From Rostratula benghalensis (lineage: Eukaryota > Chordata > Aves > Charadriiformes > Rostratulidae), in NCBI GenBank assembly GCA_013399305.1, contig VXAI01000340.1:495953-559952 (forward strand): a DNA stretch of 64,000 nt, written 5' to 3'. Positions 53,164 to 64,000 of the stretch are shown here, in pieces. The notes beneath the pieces are model-generated. The model did no database searches. It was given only the letters and a program-made list of their open reading frames with translations, and was not told the origin of the DNA. Both the position numbers and the translations under genes were made by a program. The first letter of the stretch is position 1; each line of letters begins with the position of its first letter.

Positions 53164-56100
53164 GAAAACTTTCATTTACAGAAGCTAAAATATGCATTTA
53201 ATTAAAAAATTAAATGCTGTAGCATTTCTGTTAGATAAGGTTATGTGTTTTATGAACAGATGGGTAAAAGCTACAAAGAAGCTAAATAACTTCTTTAAAA
53301 CAACATAGGAAATAACTGGCAGAATTCAGGCTGGAATTTCGAGGTTTTGTTTCCCAATGACCTGCTCTGCCCCTTGTGTCATACTTTTTTTTATTAGGTT
53401 CACTTCACTTCCATAGAGTTAATGACAGGTTTATCACCAGTTTGTGCTGCTAAATCCAGAAACAATCAATCTACACGGGAAAAAACCCAAAACCATTCTA
53501 ATAAGAGACTTTGGAAAGAGCATGGATAAATATGCAGCTTCCCCAGAAAGGCTGTGGAAGAATAAGAAATACCTGCAAAGGAAAAGAGTTAGGGAACTGA
53601 CAGAGATACCACCCACTCAGAATGCACACAAGGAAGAGATCACTTTATTACCACACATCCGGAGGCTCCTGGATAATTACAAGTGAACTCATGTTGACTT
53701 CTTCAGAAGTCTTCTGGAAATTCCCTTTGGAAAAAAATCCTTAAGCAGTATGTTTCTTTCCCTTTTCAAATATAAGTACGCATATTCCACATGACACCTG
53801 TCTGGAATATGAAATAACTAAAGAAACGTAGATGCCCGTCTTGTCAGAAATACTTTTCCTGGCATTTCAACTCGGCTAATGCACTAGCGTAACAGATTGT
53901 CTTTATATGTAAGACTCTGGGACATTTAAAAAATTATACTTTGAAAACCTCACTTTTCAATAATTATTAACTCCCTTCTGGGTCCATTTGTGGAGGATGA
54001 TGACAAATAATTTTTATATTTTGTTTTGTTTCAGCAAATACCAAAGATTTGCATTTATATTTGATTCCAAGTTTTGCAAGCACTAATGTATTTGTAATGA
54101 TGAATGCTGCATGTATTTACACATTCAACGGCATCTTGTCTTAGATGGCATTGTACAACATGTGAATGAGTGGAGAATTTGTTGTGTCATGACTTTTTCT
54201 AGTCTCAGAAAGAACAGATTTCATTTCCGTGAGCATGAACACTTTTAAATTTAACTTTTCCTCTCCCTTTTTCTTTCCTTCAGCTCCTAACACCATCTGG
54301 AGAAAGAGATGGAAGCCCCTGGCAACTCCTTACTAAAGACAGGATGACTAGAGGCTACAAGATGGAAAAATGCTGCATTAAATTAAAATTGCAACATCTT
54401 CTTATGCAACAGGGAGATCGTTCTCAAGACCCTGCACACATAAAATTAAATAAGGAACATCCTAAACATCTCCATTTTTCACTCTAAGTGCAAGGCATAT
54501 TTTTTGACCTTGTCATTTCTAGCGTAAGCGCATATAACAGCACGTGTCAGTATCTATGTATAAAAATTCAGAAACATAACACTCCATTGCACACACTTCT
54601 CCCCCCGGGGAGAGAGTGAGCGAACAAACACATGCCAGATGGCAGTCACATTGCTCAGTGCACTACTGGAAGGCACTCAGTTATTGCAGAGACAAACACA
54701 ACATACAGTAAAAGAAGAGAGTCTCTACAGAGCAGCCACTTTTTGGTGCTGTGTGTTTGTACACCACTTAGCACAATGGAGTCCTGGTCCATAAAAAGGT
54801 CCACACATGTGGTCAAACAAAGGACAGTGGCATTCCTAGATTTTATGTGGGTAGCTATAGAGGCCAAAAAGAGGATCAAAAGCAAAGGCTCCAATTTAAT
54901 TTTGTCCTTTAGTCTTCTGTACCACCATCACATTGTAATGCTAGGAGTAAGACTACAAGCATACAAAGAACTATTCTTAAACTTCAAAGAACTTAAAACC
55001 ATTATCTGGTCCAAGGTTAACAGTCAGCCCTCAGTTCACAGAGTTTCAATTGAATTCTCTTTACTTGCAAACATTTTCTTCATTCAGTCATAAATATTAG
55101 TAATTTCATTTTATTGCAAGATAGACTTGGTAGTATGGTTTGATTACCAGATATTTTCCACTACTTTACTTTGAGAATTGCATTGAAGGTCAATGATTTT
55201 GCCAGCCTTTAAAATCCAGCAAGTATAAATTTTCAGGTGGCAACTTGTCTTAAATTTGTTCTATGAAATTTCACTCAAATTTTGCAGGATGATTGAAGGG
55301 GAGGGGGAAACAGGTTTCCTTTTGTATCTTCAGCTTCTTGGAAGACTTTGCTGAGATAAGGCCACCGGAAACAGTCACTCAAAATGGCTCAGACTTTGCA
55401 CTTACAATAGCTGCAGAAACTGCTGTGGGAGCATGGAGACCAGAAAAAGTCAACATGGCTATGAGGTCCATCCCATAGTTCCAGTATTAGTGGGTACTTA
55501 CTGAGTTTTCAGGAGTTGCACCAAGCACTAGACCTACATGGCTGTTATTCTTAATGGTACTTAACATTATAATGTGTGATTACCTATTTCCCTTAGGAAA
55601 AAAAATGGATATCTGAGCAAATTATGTCAAAATAGCAGCAATTGAAGATTTTTTTCTTCACTGTGCAAGCTGGACTCAGCTTGCTTTTGCACGACAGCTG
55701 AAACAGATGGCCAGTAAAAAGGAGGTAGATTTGGATGGCTGATAGCAAATCTGGCTTTTCCTTACTCTGGGAATCTTGTTGTCTATCTAAATGACATCCT
55801 TCTTGTTCTAAGCCCATGAATGTTATTTGGTGGCTGTGGGGCAGCTGATATAAGAAGGTTGTGTCATTCAGGACTTCATTCTCCAGCCAATTATAAATAC
55901 ATTAAGCTTAGTTGGAAGACCAGAAAACAAACAGTTGTTCCTCCAACGACAAATTTTGAAAGTTTTCAAAAATGGAGGTTGAGACTTGGACAGCACAAAT
56001 GGTTTGATGAGCCGAACAAGTTCGTAAGAGGACAGGAGCACTGACAGCTGCTTATCAGGTGTTTCACTGTGTCTGTGTATTTTTGGTATGAGTGACAAAG

Positions 56101-59100
56101 TCTCAAGGCTTAAGTCCAGAGGTCTATAAGCAATGCTTCAGTATTTTCTCCATCTCTAAAATGCACATACAAATTTAGAAGACAGAGAGAGTCAATCAAA
56201 ATCTGCAGAATAAAAAGACTGGACTTTTTATTGTTGTCCTAAACCAAGAAAATTTAGCAGAGGGCTCACACAACATTGTTGCAATTTTCTGCACAAAATG
56301 AGCTCTAGTCCTACTCTCATTCTATGTCATATCTTGCTAGCATAAAATAGGGCACAGTCAGAGAAATGCTGAGGATTTTTCTCATCCTACATGTCCTTTT
56401 CATTCATCTTTGGCATCCAGGCATTTCTGTTTGTCATGCTGTAAATGGATTTCTTGCCATCCAAATGGCTTTGTCAATACTACTGAACACTCAGAAAAGT
56501 AATATATATATTTAGCTAAAGCGTGTGTGTTGCCGTTCAAATTGAAGAATTAGACATTGACCAATATGCACTGCAGCTGAAACTGAGATAAATATTCACT
56601 AATAAATTGGATATTTCATATGCAGATTCATGAATTCTAGAACAAATAACTACATAACCTGTTTTAGAGCATATCAGTAAATTACATGCCATTAAAACTA
56701 ATACAAATACACCCATATCAGAAACAGAGAAAGACTGAAGTCAGATGCAGGAGAATAAAAAGTATTTCTAAAAATTATTTTCTTCTGTTATCCCTCATGT
56801 CAGGTGGTTAGAAATCTTACAAGAGTTATAAACATTGGTTACAAAAACTAAATTCTTTTTTCATGTCGAGATCTCATACATGTCATGTATGTCAAAGCTT
56901 GTTAAATCAAATTTTCTGTTATTTCTCATGGCCTTTCTTCTGCTTTAGCATCTGTAACTGTATAAATAGGGTTAAAAACATGCCAGAGTGAAGTGCTAGC
57001 ACCAGGTCCCTGAAGAAAGATTTCAGAAATAACTCACTGAAGTTCCCAAAATGCCCTCTCTTCCTTCCTGCCCACAAAAGGCCCGTGAAACTGCATATAC
57101 ACTGCATGTTTTATTAAACAATAGCAAACCAAATCCTTTTGTTACAAAGGAGAATAACATTTGATCTGATATATGGATGTTTTTTTTCAGTAGTAGACAA
57201 GCTGATGGCACTAGCAGAAAGGTAACTGGGAGTTCACGTTAAAAAATGCACTAGAATTTATTTCTCAGCCATGCAGTTCAATAGAATTTGTATATAATGA
57301 GCTCCATAGTAGACTGAAGATGAAAGATGATGAGAAGAGGGATGAGATTGTTTATGTGAACATTGCCATAAACAAGTATTTGATGAAAGTGTCAGCTCAG
57401 TATTCAGAGGTTTACTTTCCTCTTTACTGGCATGCCAGAGAACCAGTTTTTGAAGCTTTGACAGCATGTTGGCTGCTTAGCAGTCTATAGGAAAATCAGA
57501 GATAGAGATTAAAGCTTATTTTTGGATTTCATGGCTAGCAATATATGTAGAGAATGTCTTTGAAATGCCAGTCACTTCTAACACTCACACATTTTAGAGA
57601 ACTGTTTCTCTACTTACTTACCTATCTGTAACCGTTAATATTAGAATGAGGAAGTATTATACAAAAAACAGTCAGTATTTTCCCCCAAAGTGGAATAAAA
57701 TAATCCTTGCAATTTCATTCTTGAACTTTTTCTTATAATAGCTACAGATAGATGGCTATGAGTTTTATATGAAAATTAGTATTTGAACAAAAATGTTTAC
57801 CGTAGATGTCTTCATTCAAGCCTTTTAATTTTTATAGACTGTTTTAAAATAAAAGCTGGGGGAAAATTACATGCCTGTTTCATATGAAATCTATGCAAAT
57901 AAAGGGGGTTTATTTTTAGTCCTGCTGCATAGAGAAGTAGAAGGGAAACCTTCTACTTCCCAGAGATCAGCTTTGCCTTGCTGCCCCTACCCAAACTGAG
58001 AAATTCTGGGGCCATGGAGATTTGCTTGGTTTGCTCAGCAGTCCTCTGGCCTTGGCTGCACCTGAAAGCAGAAGTGCTTTTGCACAGGCTTTTGCCCTTC
58101 GTTCACACACTTTTTTATATTTATATACATTTATATGCATTCCTAGGAGTGGTGGTACCTTAATATCAGTGTTTCTTTATTGTTGTAGCTTTCTCCTCTT
58201 TATTTGTATCAAAATATATACAGCGGGTATTGCTACAGTCACTTGCAACTAAGTCACTTTTGTGTAGTTTTAACACTTTTTAGAATATTTGATATATCAA
58301 ACAATGTAGATAATACTTGAGGTAACTTATGATTTAATTAGCCTTTCAAAGGTAAAATTATTTTCCTCTCCTTAATTCAGAAATAGTGCTCTTTTATTTT
58401 TATCTATATTAGTTGAGTGCAATTGGTTTACAGAAAGATTATTCCTCATGCTGATTGAATACTAACTTTTTTTTTATATTCCACATAATTTTTTAATTCA
58501 GTGATGCACAGACATGCATATATAATAATAATACTTTTTAAAAAGTTGAATAAAAATGTGGAAACTATTCTTAATTATTCTTTGCTGTCCTCTTTTTATA
58601 AGATAGAAAATTAAATATATATGAAATTAAATGCAAATGTTTCATGTAAACAGTAATTATTATAAAAAAAATCTTCAAATTCCCTGAACTATGTTACCCT
58701 CATCTAAAATTTAATTATCTCATTTTTATTAACTTATTATTTCTACTGTGGACACGACTCTTTCTCCTGTGGCTAGTTTAGCCCTGAGAAGCTGCATATT
58801 TGTGGCATGGGGAAAGGATGTCTTGGGGGAATGTGGTTGATTAAATAACAACAACAAAAGAGCAGAAAGGAGAAAATAAAAGAACTCTGCACCATCATGG
58901 ATGTCACCAGATAAGATGAGTGAGAAAGCATGTCCATGTCTAAGGTGGCCCGAGGGGTCAGCAGGGGTCTCACAAAAATTAAGCCTTGTTAATTCATTAT
59001 TCATCACAGTGTTTGAGCTTCTGATATCTTACTCTGGTTGCAATCAATTGTAATTAGTGCAGTAATAGGATAAGTACAGTGGTGAATCCTGATCATTCAC

Positions 59101-60527
59101 TCCCATCCTTTCAGGCTGATTTAGCAATAGGCAGTAAAGTAGATCTAATTTGTTGGCAATTTAAAAAAAAGAAAACCACCCAAAAAACCAACAAAAGAAA
59201 CAACCCCAAGCCTGTTTCTGGTGAAAACATACAGGGAGTTGATTTGATTATTTATGTTAAATTCTATAATAACTCAAAAAGTCTTTTGAAGAATGATTTT
59301 GAAATAGAATCTACTTTATAATTGGCATTTTCTCTAGTACATTATTATTCGTGCATGTTTATACAGCAGTACACCTTTAAAGACAGCTGTCATTGAGAGC
59401 TGCCTGGGTAAATATGATTCAAAGCTTTAACTAGAATTTAAAAATGCCTATCTTCAGGCCTGTCTTAGATGGACAGATTACACTCTGACTGCTAATGTTT
59501 GGGATTACACATTGCTCACATATTTTTATTTCATTATAGCACGTAAATGGAAGAACAATTTCTTCTTAGCCTCTAGCTCCTTCTCTATCTCCTCCTCCTC
59601 AGTACTTGGCATACTAGAGACAGATATGGAGGCATCAGATCAAGCTGGATAATTTTTACCTGGAATAATGTGGGGAAAGGACTGTTCAACACCTAGGTCC
59701 ATGTTCAATTACAGGTTCATAGCTGAAGCTCCTCATAGCACAGTTTGAAGTGACCCAAGGGAGAAATTGAGGCACAATCCAATTCTATGGCAAAAATTTA
59801 TTAACTTAGAGGTCAATATGTTACTTACAAAGAAGGTAAAGAAACAAAAACCACTATTTCTATTGATGCTCCAAAAAAGAATTGGCTGTCTGTAAAGAGT
59901 TTTGCAGCCGTTTTAAGAGCCTTTACTAAAATTTCATTTTACATAAATTTCCAAACTGCATCAGTTTGAACATAGCTCATGTTCATTGGTCTATTTAAAC
60001 AAAAAATTCTAAGCCAACTATATATCTTTTAGGTATCATTACTAAGGCCTTTGTTCTTTGAAAACAACAGTTGTATTAGGTCAAAACATAGGTATCCTAT
60101 GGCAAGTAACCAATCTCCAGTTGTTCCCTAACCACCTTCTCCTTGTCATTTGTGGGTCTATAGACCCCTGCTTTTCACCATTCCAAAAATGCCCTTGTCT
60201 GTTTCCACGTATGCATACCTCTCCATAACTTGTTCATCCTTATTGCTCTTGCCTAAGTGTTTTCCTATTCTGTGACATCTTTCTAGGTTAGCAAGATTAT
60301 AATTGCAAAGTTCGCTCAAGATTCAAACGTGGATTTATACAGTAGTAAAATTACATCTTCTGGTTTGTGTTTTTTCCTTCTAATTTATAGCATACTTTAG
60401 GAGTGCAAGGGAGTTAAGTCCTATTGGGTAATGAGTTAATGCCCCTACAGAAGTCTTGTAATCACAAAATATAATTCCTGAATATAAATGTTACTCTGTT
60501 CTTATTACTATTAATGTACAATTAAGA
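53164..60527. other. Unique DNA, possible conserved non-coding elements and unproven exons
   Basis: No gene was recognised with confidence. A basic 80-codon frame occupies 53444-53686. A pyrimidine tract ending in CAG at about 54294 precedes a 68-codon open stretch to the stop near 54486, which resembles an acceptor-exon arrangement but has no known homologue. Motif-rich blocks lie at 57825-57925 (ATGCAAAT at 57893-57900), 58315-58440 (TTTAATTAG next to the palindrome CCTTTCAAAGG) and 59355-59545 (CAGCTG, GGATTA). A GC-rich palindromic CCCCCCGGGG lies near 54601-54610. Confidence 0.4.
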
Positions 60528-60600
60528 TGCTTTCCTTAAATGTATCACTTCACATTTATCTACACAGAATTTCAATTGCCACTTCATCCTTCAGTCATTC
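60528..60600 (-). mobile_element. Ancient CR1/L3-type LINE relic
   Basis: On the minus strand this block translates as WQLKFCVDKCEVIHLRKA. That matches the W.MKFN.DKC.V.H.G region downstream of reverse transcriptase motif C in CR1/L3 ORF2. The relic may extend to lower coordinates, toward about 60300, but similarity there is too weak to bound. No tail or stop is recognisable. Together with the pieces at 8485-8665 and 26640-27395 it represents the oldest CR1 layer in the window; all three are on the minus strand. Confidence 0.72.
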
Positions 60601-63600
60601 CAAAACAAGAAGTTAGTTATTGACTGTAAATGAAATAAACAAGAAGAACAACAGTTCCACCAAAACATTAAGTTTACTCATGTAATGAACCAGAAGTTTA
60701 AAGGTTCTGCATAGCATGTGGTATAATCATTTGTGCCCCCTGGGAACATTTCAACATTTGTATGAAACATAATTTGTCATAAGCAGATGAATATGCTACA
60801 CCAGATGCTGTAGGATATACACTTAGAGAAGAATTGCTCTGCGCTCTGTTCTTGCACATGACAGAAGTAGCATTCATAAACAGATCAGTCTCCAGCTCAA
60901 AGTACATAGATATATGGTCTACCAGTGAGAAAAAAACTCCCACCTCAACAACAAAAATCAAACAATTGACAAAAGAAAAACAAACTAATCAACAAAGACA
61001 AACAAAACAAACAAAAAAACCCCAACCAACCAAGCAAAAAAACAAAAACAGAAAAAAGAAAAAAAAAAGCAAAGAAAAAAAAAAAAAAACAAAAAAATCC
61101 AAAAACAGAAAAAAGAAAAATACAGCCACAGGCCCAGGAAGAGTGTCACCTGTGAATAGCTCAATTTGACAGGCAGTAGTGAGGATGACTTTGTACAGCA
61201 CCTGTAAGCAATTAGGGAAGCCTCAGCCATGCCAACTGGAGCTTCACACACCAGCAGTAGCCAGAGCGGACCCCAGAGAATACCATGTGTCACTGTGCAG
61301 TGACAACCAGGTGGATGTCGCTGAACATTCCGAGTGAGCTGTCTTCTGGGAAACATACTGAAAAGCCACTGTCTGTGACAGCACATGTAGCACTGCAGGG
61401 AGCTCCCACACAGAAAATAATACTGCTAAGTTCAAGCGAGAAAGTTCTGACTCTGCTTCCAGGACACCGAATAGAGTGTTTACTAAAAAATAACCTACAG
61501 GTTTAAATTGTTAGGACAATCTCATAAAACAAAGAATAAATGGATACTCTCGTGTCTTCTAATATCTATTTGTGTATATACAAAGAGGAGTAAGAAAATT
61601 CCATTGTGCACACGTGTTAAAAATCAGTGACCACTACCACTGCTGCCTACAGACCTTACAAATTCAGCCTCAATTGCATCTAAGAAAACCAAGAGATTGC
61701 CATAGCCAAAATGCATTAACAATACATAACTTCATAAAATTCACATCCTCATGATCATGTGAATCAGAAGCATATACTAAATATTATTGTAAATAGTGTG
61801 AGTGTAAATATTGTAAGTATCAAATGCAGCAGATGTGAAAGGACAAGTAATTTTCTTACTGACTACAGGAAAATATCTGTCTCGCTTCATATTGCTAATA
61901 GGCTTGTAAATCACCCTCAGTTTTGCAGCTTTGCAAAATATCGTTTCAACATTGTTGAACTTGCTGATCTTTCACGCTGCAAAAGTCTGAACGATGAGGA
62001 AGCACAATTGTAATTTTTGTAGATATTAATCAAGAAATGCTTTACAAGAAATTGTTGTTAGTTGCTAATTATACTGACACTGACAGCAGAGTGTAAGCAG
62101 CATTAGCTCAAGATGAGAAGGCGTGAAGTCAAAAGAAATCCCCTGATGACAAGTCCTATGGCATAAATAACACTTTGGAGTATTAACTTTCTAACTGGGA
62201 CATGAATAATTGCAAAGCCAGTGAAAGGGCATTCATTTATTGCAGAAGTTATTTTTAAAGGTCCACATGAGTTTGTTTCATACCATTTCTAGACTATAAT
62301 TTTTCTTTTAGTAAGTGAAAGTTAATAGTTTGGCGAATGAAAGAAACTGTATAGTCATCCACAGCATGTGTAAGTGCATCACATCATATTCTCTAGATGG
62401 TCCTATAAAAAGGTTTCTGTCTGACAGAGAAACTTCATAAAAATTCACCTGCATAATAGCTCTAAAATTCAGTAATTCCGCCCCCAATTAATGACTGCCT
62501 CAACTGAGTTTCTCACCTACCCTGAGCAGAACAAAGTAGGCTACTTTTGCAACAAGAGGGAAATAAAATTAAGAATTGAGACATGTCTCTTCTTTAGTCT
62601 TTAGACAAAAGACCTCAAAGACAAGATCAAGGTGGCACTTGATGGGTTCTCTTCATTGCAAAACCAGAACCCGAAGGTGCACCCTGGAGAACCCTGGCAG
62701 AGTAGGGTGGGTGCAGGTTCTTGCCTCAGTAGAAGCTTGAGCCTGTGCAATAAACAATGTTCAGCAGTTTGCTATACAGAGTTGGTGGAGTGAATTCAAC
62801 ATATCCCTGACTTATTTTATTTCTTTTTTGCATGCCTTAGGGTCAATGTGGGCATGTTCAATGATGTATCACACAGTAAGTCCAATGCTGTGTTCAGTAT
62901 TTCCATACTACCAGTATCCATGCTGTGAGTGACATCCTGGTGGATAGCACAGCAATGCATACCCAGACACTTGTCATAAAGTAAGTTCAAAGAGAGCCAA
63001 ATTTTAAAAATAGCATATTTCTCTAAGTACCTAAGGAAATTCTTACAACTTTTCTTCTGGCAACAAGAGAGGATACAACTACTTTTTAAAAGTCTCATTC
63101 TGCAGTTTAAATTTTTATATGGATTATTTAATCCACCTTTATGAGCACCATGGAAAATGCAAAACAAAACTGCGGGTACAGGGAAAAAAAAAAAAGTTTC
63201 AGGAGCCCTCAGGAAATCATCAAAAAGGCAAAAAGAAATGAGGAAAACAGATCTTAAAGGGCTGGCAGTTGGGTTTACAGCTGCCATAAAATGGCTTTCC
63301 TTTTTAGCCTGGGGTAGATTGCAAGCAGCATGAATTCATCAACTACATGATCAAATGAAGATATTCAGACTATAAACCATAATCTATTTTCATACTTGAG
63401 TTTTCACCCTTTGTTTGAAATTGGGGTTTGGGTTTCCATATAGATACCACTAATGTGGGCAGAGCTTGCATTCCTCAGAGGATGCAAATTCAAGTACTCT
63501 CATTGGATGAAATAGAAGACTAATGTTTAGGTCTGCTAACACTCTGACCTGACATTCAGAGCAGACATCAAGGCAACTAATTAAATCAAAAGCACCCATA

Positions 63601-64000
63601 TGAAATTTACATCCTCCTACACAACTGAGCCTACATGAAAATTTTAAGTTGAAGAATGATACACTGTTAAATATTTTTGTGAAGTAGATACTCAAATGCT
63701 TTTAAAATTGTAAGACAGCCTTTAAAAAAAAAAAAAAACAATGATAGAAATTGGACTAGATGATGGGAAGACCTAGACTATGTCAATACATTTGCATTCT
63801 CGATGGCTTTAGTTGGGATGCAGAGTATAATGCAATAATTATAGCATACAGTATGGCATTGCTTTATTTTCTAGGGTTTGATTTTCCAAAAGAAAATTGT
63901 CTGCTCGAGTAAAGAGCCAGAAACTTGTTAACAAATGGAATGAGCACAGTTCACAGAATATTTGTAAAGTTTTTCTCTGATAACATAAGCAGGAAGTGAG
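60601..64000. other. Unique DNA with an A-rich low-complexity block
   Basis: The A-rich block at 60949-61121 is listed separately. The following 300 bases (61122-61435) are noticeably more GC-rich but unrecognised. The 156-codon minus-strand frame 62817-63287 has no motif I know. An A run lies at 63724-63737. The 62150-62300 block looks conserved in style only (runs of homeodomain and MEF2-like words). Confidence 0.45.
60949..61121. repeat. A-rich low-complexity block (CAAA/AAAC/AACC units)
   Basis: About 170 bases are composed almost entirely of A with interspersed C and a few G, including CAAA, AACC and AAAAC units and an A run of about 18. A 111-codon plus-strand frame and a 133-codon minus-strand frame pass through it only because stop codons need T on one strand. 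It might be the decayed tail of a retroposed sequence, but no body was recognised on either side. Confidence 0.85.

Noticed and set aside
54632..55093. 153-codon plus-strand frame
   Set aside because: No recognisable motif and ordinary AT-rich composition; consistent with a chance open frame.
60834..61169. Lysine/glutamine-rich 111-codon frame
   Set aside because: It is produced by the A-rich low-complexity block, which lacks stops in that reading.
62817..63287. 156-codon minus-strand frame
   Set aside because: No domain or family resemblance, low-complexity phenylalanine run, no promoter or splice context; likely chance.
63743..63765. TTGGACTAGATGAT resembling the CR1 3' UTR
   Set aside because: Only 14 bases match; neither the upstream ORF2 end nor the downstream octamer is present.
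1..64000. CRISPR arrays, operons, phage or bacterial mobile elements
   Set aside because: Composition, CR1 repeats and lack of dense coding all show vertebrate DNA; none of these structures occurs.
1..64000. Endogenous retrovirus or other viral insertion
   Set aside because: No LTR pair, primer binding site, or recognisable gag, pol or env segment; the only reverse transcriptases are CR1.

Overview
This window looks like bird nuclear DNA, probably from an intron or an intergenic region. It is AT-rich with few CpG, it is scaffold-quality assembly with three runs of N, and its only recognisable interspersed repeats are CR1 LINEs. I see no SINE, LTR or DNA-transposon family. CR1 as the sole repeat class points to Aves; turtles and crocodilians also carry CR1 but usually together with SINEs and DNA elements. 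I cannot name the species.

I find no convincing cellular protein-coding gene, rRNA or tRNA. Every reading frame longer than about 100 codons that resembles a protein belongs to a CR1 element. The rest are chance frames, frames running through N, or frames antisense to CR1.

Layout: 1-8484 unique AT-rich DNA; 8485-8665 very old CR1 relic (-); 11978-12112 CR1 3' tail (+); 14815-15745 CR1 ORF2 piece (-), lacking its 3' end and a central block; 23158-23218 tiny CR1 tail (+); 24060-24428 gap; 26640-27395 very old CR1 relic (-); about 27480-30446 long CR1 (+) with endonuclease and reverse transcriptase, the latter still an open frame; 34771-35050 CR1 tail (+); 35235-35354 gap; 37841-38313 CR1 tail (+), close relative of the 27.5-30.4 kb copy; about 39745-42162 old CR1 (+), heavily decayed, 3' part of ORF2 deleted; 46693-47285 CR1 tail (-); 53139-53163 gap; 60528-60600 very old CR1 relic (-). 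These intervals sum to about 8.9 kb.

The CR1 copies fall into at least three age layers: relics recognisable only by a few reverse transcriptase residues, mid-age copies with many stops, and two comparatively young copies about 94% alike by eye. None could move by itself. Several unique stretches carry dense homeodomain-, SOX/LEF-, FOX- or POU-like words and might be conserved enhancers, but only a cross-species alignment could show that. I found no novel biological system here; the main content is a record of CR1 insertion and decay.
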